Shown piece after piece: positions 61,113 to 64,000 of a stretch of 64,000 nt of DNA. The position numbers and the translations under genes are program-made. Source of the DNA: MED-G105 sp039025235. Its GTDB lineage: Bacteria > Pseudomonadota > Alphaproteobacteria > Caulobacterales > Parvularculaceae. Where the stretch lies: contig JBCCOS010000001.1 of the NCBI GenBank assembly GCA_039025235.1, forward strand, positions 1-64,000, given 5' to 3'. The stretch's first letter is position 1; the number at the start of each line of letters is the position of its first letter. A model generated the notes under the pieces. It was not told the DNA's origin and did no database searches. It worked only from the letters and a program-made list of their open reading frames with translations.

Positions 61113-61778
61113 TTACAGCCCAACAAAGGGCTGAACAATTTTTCCAACCAGATCTTTAAAGACCAAAGGTGCATTGGTCGCGATCAAGCAAATGCAGTCT
61201 TCATCGCCAATTGCCATGGGGGTGTGCTCCGAATCATCATCGAGATCGGCAAGGTCACCCGCTCGGAATACGCCCATTTCGTCAGAGTACGCGCCGCGTA
61301 GTACGAGCGTTAACTCCTCGTCACCATGGGTGTGCTTGGGCATTTTTGTCCCGGGCGATATTTTCAAGAGCCTCAATACGCCGGCTCGATATCCTTCCGC
61401 GTCTAACACATGTTGTGCAAGGCCCGGCGCAATGGATCGCCATTTAATCTGATCCAACGGTTCTTTGATGTACGCTTTCAAGGGCTGAACAGCAGTCAGA
61501 TCAATATCATTGGCAGCGCGGTGAACGTGCTTTTTCGGCATGATCTCCTGATCCGATGCCCGTGCCCAGAACTCTTCCATAGACGGATCGTTCATCGGTG
61601 CCGGATCGACCATTTCAAGGCAAGCGCCTCCAAGCGCTTCAAAATCGGCAACGGCGGTGCGACATTGCGCGCAGAGCGTTAAGTGCGTCGAAACGACCAC
61701 GCCGCGCGCTTCGTCCAGACGACCAGCAGCAAACGCTGCAAGTGTTTCTGTTTTGGGGTGATGACTAATCTCACGCAT
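61113..61778 (-). CDS. chrR: ChrR-type cupin anti-sigma factor
   Basis: ChrR holds the ECF sigma factor RpoE inactive and releases it in response to singlet oxygen. The N-terminal zinc anti-sigma domain has H32, C36 and C39 (THLTLCAQC), and the His pair at 6-7 is also conserved. The C-terminal cupin (PKHTHGDEELTLVLRG...DLADLDDDSEH) keeps its metal residues. The start ATG overlaps the end of the sigma gene (ATGCGTGA), a sign of coupled translation. A GTG nine bases earlier is an alternative. Confidence 0.9.
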   Translation of the reverse strand: MREISHHPKTETLAAFAAGRLDEARGVVVSTHLTLCAQCRTAVADFEALGGACLEMVDPAPMNDPSMEEFWARASDQEIMPKKHVHRAANDIDLTAVQPLKAYIKEPLDQIKWRSIAPGLAQHVLDAEGYRAGVLRLLKISPGTKMPKHTHGDEELTLVLRGAYSDEMGVFRAGDLADLDDDSEHTPMAIGDEDCICLIATNAPLVFKDLVGKIVQPFVGL

Positions 61779-62379
61779 CGAGCTCACCCAACTCCTTTCT
61801 TATTTTTCCAAACGCTAGCCGAAGCCGCGATTTGACCGTACCAAGGGGTAGCCCCAATTTTTCAGCAATCTCCGAGTGCGGCGCATCTTCCAAAAAGTGA
61901 AGTTTTACCACCTCGTGTTGGTTATCCGGTAACAACTTAAACGTTGCCCTAATACGTGCGTCACGGTCATTCCGTTCAATGACATCGTCCGCTTGGGGTT
62001 CGGGTTCGGGCGCAAGCGCGGGATCTTCACCATCAAGTGCGGGTTTTGATGCGCGTCTTGCCGCGTCGATCCTTAGGTTACGGGCAATCGTAAATATCCA
62101 CGTTGCTGCCGCTGCCTTTGCTGGATCAAAAAGCTTGGCCTTCCGCCAGACCTTGAGGAGCGTTTCCTGTGCCAAGTCATCGGCGAGATCGGGACTCGCT
62201 CCACCCCTAATTAGGTATCCTTTCACACGCGGGGCGAAAAAGGAATAGAGTTCCGCAAATGCGTTACGGTCTTCCGCGACAGCAACACGAACAAGGAGTT
62301 CGCTCATCGCCGCGCCCGAGGAAGGTTCGCGTTTTTTTTCTGGTGCTGGCGTCACAATAGCCGGTTCAACTCCGAACAT
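61771..62379 (-). CDS. rpoE: ECF sigma factor, RpoE/ECF11-like
   Basis: The 202-residue protein has the two sigma-70 regions: region 2 with DLADDLAQETLLKVWRKA and ATWIFTIARNLRID, and region 4 with LPDNQHEVVKLHFLED and LGLPLGTVKSRLRLAF. Together with ChrR it fits the singlet-oxygen response of Rhodobacter and relatives. The ATG at 62379 has GAGG about 8 bases upstream; a shorter form beginning at ATG 62307 is possible. It is expected to regulate its own operon and the neighbouring FAD enzyme. Confidence 0.92.
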   Translation of the reverse strand: MFGVEPAIVTPAPEKKREPSSGAAMSELLVRVAVAEDRNAFAELYSFFAPRVKGYLIRGGASPDLADDLAQETLLKVWRKAKLFDPAKAAAATWIFTIARNLRIDAARRASKPALDGEDPALAPEPEPQADDVIERNDRDARIRATFKLLPDNQHEVVKLHFLEDAPHSEIAEKLGLPLGTVKSRLRLAFGKIRKELGELDA

Positions 62380-62765
62380 GCCGGCGGCCTCATATTTGTC
62401 GTTTCCAGATGGTACAAATACGCCGCCCGCGTGAAATAGATCACTTTACACTTTTAAGTGTACAGGAAGGCTGACGCATAATCTACAAAATCCCGAGAAA
62501 TACACAGTTCACTGCCTTAAACGTGAACGGAGACCGGCTTTTGCATTGAGTCAAAGAAAGCGCAGGAACACGTAGCTCATTGAATTTGTTTAGAATTTCG
62601 GAAGCTATCGCGTTTTTATCTGATAACCACATGGTTCGCTTTTTTCTCAACCATAAGCTGCAGTCTAATTGGTTTTAAATAATCGTAAAAGACATCAAAT
62701 GCGCCCTCGACGAACAGCAATCATTTACTTCAAAAAGAATTTTCAATTTAGAGGAAAGCCTAGTT
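62380..62765. other. Divergent control region, rpoE/COG2907
   Basis: 386 bp between the sigma operon and the FAD oxidoreductase gene. A perfect 16-bp palindrome is at 62447-62462. I did not find an ECF11 promoter that I could defend on either strand. Confidence 0.4.
62447..62462. promoter_or_regulatory. Palindrome upstream of rpoE
   Basis: TACACTT-TT-AAGTGTA, 7-bp perfect arms, about 68 bases before the rpoE start. It could be an operator; the binding protein is unknown. Confidence 0.4.
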
Positions 62766-64000
62766 ATGGGGTTTGATACAGTAAAGCATCAGCTAAAGCA
62801 GTCTTTGGGTGCGTCAAACCATGATTTAACGAACGGGAAGGTCGATCACTTGACAGCGGAGGCGTCGAATAGCGTTCCGGTCAATCGACCCAAAAAGCGC
62901 ATCGCGGTGATTGGCAGTGGCGTTTCTGGTTTGTCGGCGGCCTGGCTGTTATCAAAGGCGCATGATGTGGTCGTTTTTGAACGCGATCATCGCCTTGGCG
63001 GCCATGCAAATACGGTTGACGTTCCCGTGACCTATGCGGACGGCCGTCAAGAGACCGTTGGTGTGGATGCGGGCTTTATTGTCTTTAATCGGAAGAATTA
63101 TCCAAACCTTACAGCGTTGTTGTCGCATCTCAATGTGGCTGTTGAAGATACATGCATGTCCTTTGGGGCGTCTTTGGACAATGGTCGTATTGAATACTCC
63201 GGACAGGATCTATCAGCGTTATTTTCTAACAGACGCAGCATCCTCTCTCCCACCCATTGGGCCATGCTGCGCGATATTCCCCGGTTTCATCGCCACGCTC
63301 GCTTGGCCCTGGAGATAGGAAACTATGGTGAGATGGGCGGCGATGCCACCATGGGAGACTTCGTCCGTACCCATGGATATTCGCAAAGCTTTGTCCAACA
63401 TTTCCTTCAACCATTTGCAGCGGCCATTTGGTCAACACCTTCAACACGCGTCATGGATTACGCGGCGGCATCCTTATTGAAGTTCTTTGATAACCACGGG
63501 CTCCTGCAGATCCTGAATATGCCGCTCTGGAATACGGTGAGCGGTGGATCCCGTTCCTATGTGAGCGCCATAAAGAGAGAGCTTGCCGATAACGCCATCC
63601 GTTTGAACGCGCCGGTCAAGAGTGTGGCGCGATTGGAACGAGGCGTTGTCGTGCACCTCGCAGACGGTATTGAACAGCAATTCGACGATGTGGTCCTGGC
63701 GACCCATGCTGATGATGCTTTGCGCCTGTTAGAGGCCCCAACCAGTGAAGAAAAACGCATTCTAGGGGCATTCGGGTACCAGCCAAATAAAGCGCTGGTA
63801 CATACCGATCCGCGGGCGATGCCTGTACGTCGGCGCGCTTGGTCGAGTTGGAATTATATGGGCGGTGGAAAGGATGTAGCGGTGTCTTACTGGATGAATC
63901 GGCTGCAGAATTTCACCTGTGACACCGATATATTTGTAACGCTCAACCCGCATCAGGATTTAGAGGACAAACATATCGTTGCTGAATTTGACTATACCCA
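62766..64000 (+). CDS. COG2907-type FAD/NAD-binding oxidoreductase, partial
   Basis: The gene runs off the right edge; 411 codons are inside. After a 40-residue polar N-terminus the flavin motif VIGSGVSGLSAAWLLS and the ERDHRLGGHANTVD segment identify an amine-oxidase-like flavoprotein (COG2907). Later segments FIVFNRKNYPNL and QPFAAAIWSTP match the group. In Rhodobacter a COG2907 gene belongs to the RpoE-ChrR singlet-oxygen regulon, so the neighbourhood supports this call. GAGGAAAG precedes the ATG. Confidence 0.88.
   Translation, partial: MGFDTVKHQLKQSLGASNHDLTNGKVDHLTAEASNSVPVNRPKKRIAVIGSGVSGLSAAWLLSKAHDVVVFERDHRLGGHANTVDVPVTYADGRQETVGVDAGFIVFNRKNYPNLTALLSHLNVAVEDTCMSFGASLDNGRIEYSGQDLSALFSNRRSILSPTHWAMLRDIPRFHRHARLALEIGNYGEMGGDATMGDFVRTHGYSQSFVQHFLQPFAAAIWSTPSTRVMDYAAASLLKFFDNHGLLQILNMPLWNTVSGGSRSYVSAIKRELADNAIRLNAPVKSVARLERGVVVHLADGIEQQFDDVVLATHADDALRLLEAPTSEEKRILGAFGYQPNKALVHTDPRAMPVRRRAWSSWNYMGGGKDVAVSYWMNRLQNFTCDTDIFVTLNPHQDLEDKHIVAEFDYT

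Noticed and set aside
1..64000. CRISPR arrays or tRNA/rRNA genes
   Set aside because: No regular spacer-repeat pattern and no cloverleaf or rRNA stretch was recognised by eye; a dedicated scan would be needed for certainty.

Overview
The window is from an aerobic, free-living alphaproteobacterium of moderate G+C (low fifties by eye). Several things point there: an aa3 cytochrome c oxidase assembly cluster (coxB-coxA-ctaB-small membrane protein-ctaG-coxC-DUF983-SURF1), the order mutS-glnD-murJ-trpS, a Usg protein, a split MetH, a RpoE/ChrR-type sigma/anti-sigma pair, a perfect CtrA box, and about 100-bp palindromic intergenic elements similar in design to those of Rhizobiales. I cannot fix the order or genus.

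Layout. The left edge holds the start of an IS transposase. 0.3-5.5 kb: DUF1287 protein, gluQRS, an EamA exporter, tldD. 5.8-15.0 kb: the respiratory oxidase cluster. 15.7-18.5 kb: class Ia ribonucleotide reductase R2, a patatin-like lipase, a small protein. 18.6-26.0 kb: TCA cycle genes sucD-sucA-sucB-lpd with no sucC beside sucD. 26.5-31.3 kb: a POT transporter, a cobalamin adenosyltransferase, a SprA-like predicted metalloprotease, an OmpA-type porin. 31.7-36.3 kb: a TetR regulator, a bifunctional penicillin-binding protein under a CtrA box, a YgjP-like metallopeptidase. 36.4-45.6 kb: mutS, glnD, murJ, trpS, usg. 45.8-51.4 kb: a MurC/Mpl-like ligase and an LD-carboxypeptidase, a likely murein-recycling pair, now separated by a complete 2.9-kb IS1595-family element with perfect 25-bp inverted repeats, an 8-bp target duplication and three cargo genes. 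51.5-60.3 kb: a two-domain FKBP lipoprotein, the N-terminal half of MetH behind a palindromic operator, argE, a C-methyltransferase-like protein, a PPP phosphatase, a GalE-like protein lacking catalytic residues, a VanZ-like protein. 60.6-64.0 kb: a 29-residue membrane microprotein, ECF sigma and ChrR-type anti-sigma genes, and a truncated COG2907 FAD oxidoreductase.

The most notable non-gene feature is a set of about 15 palindromic elements of about 100 bp, plus degenerate relatives. Two families share the loop AAGTGTGTGCGGTT but use different stems, and family II shows a compensatory base-pair change. They occupy 8 of the 9 convergent gene junctions outside the insertion element, and their edges supply the stop codon of ten genes. 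Other oddities are a GlnD whose HD (uridylyl-removing) domain has lost its metal ligands, a GluQRS that lost its zinc site and gained a His/Asp-rich insert, and a SucB with two lipoyl domains.
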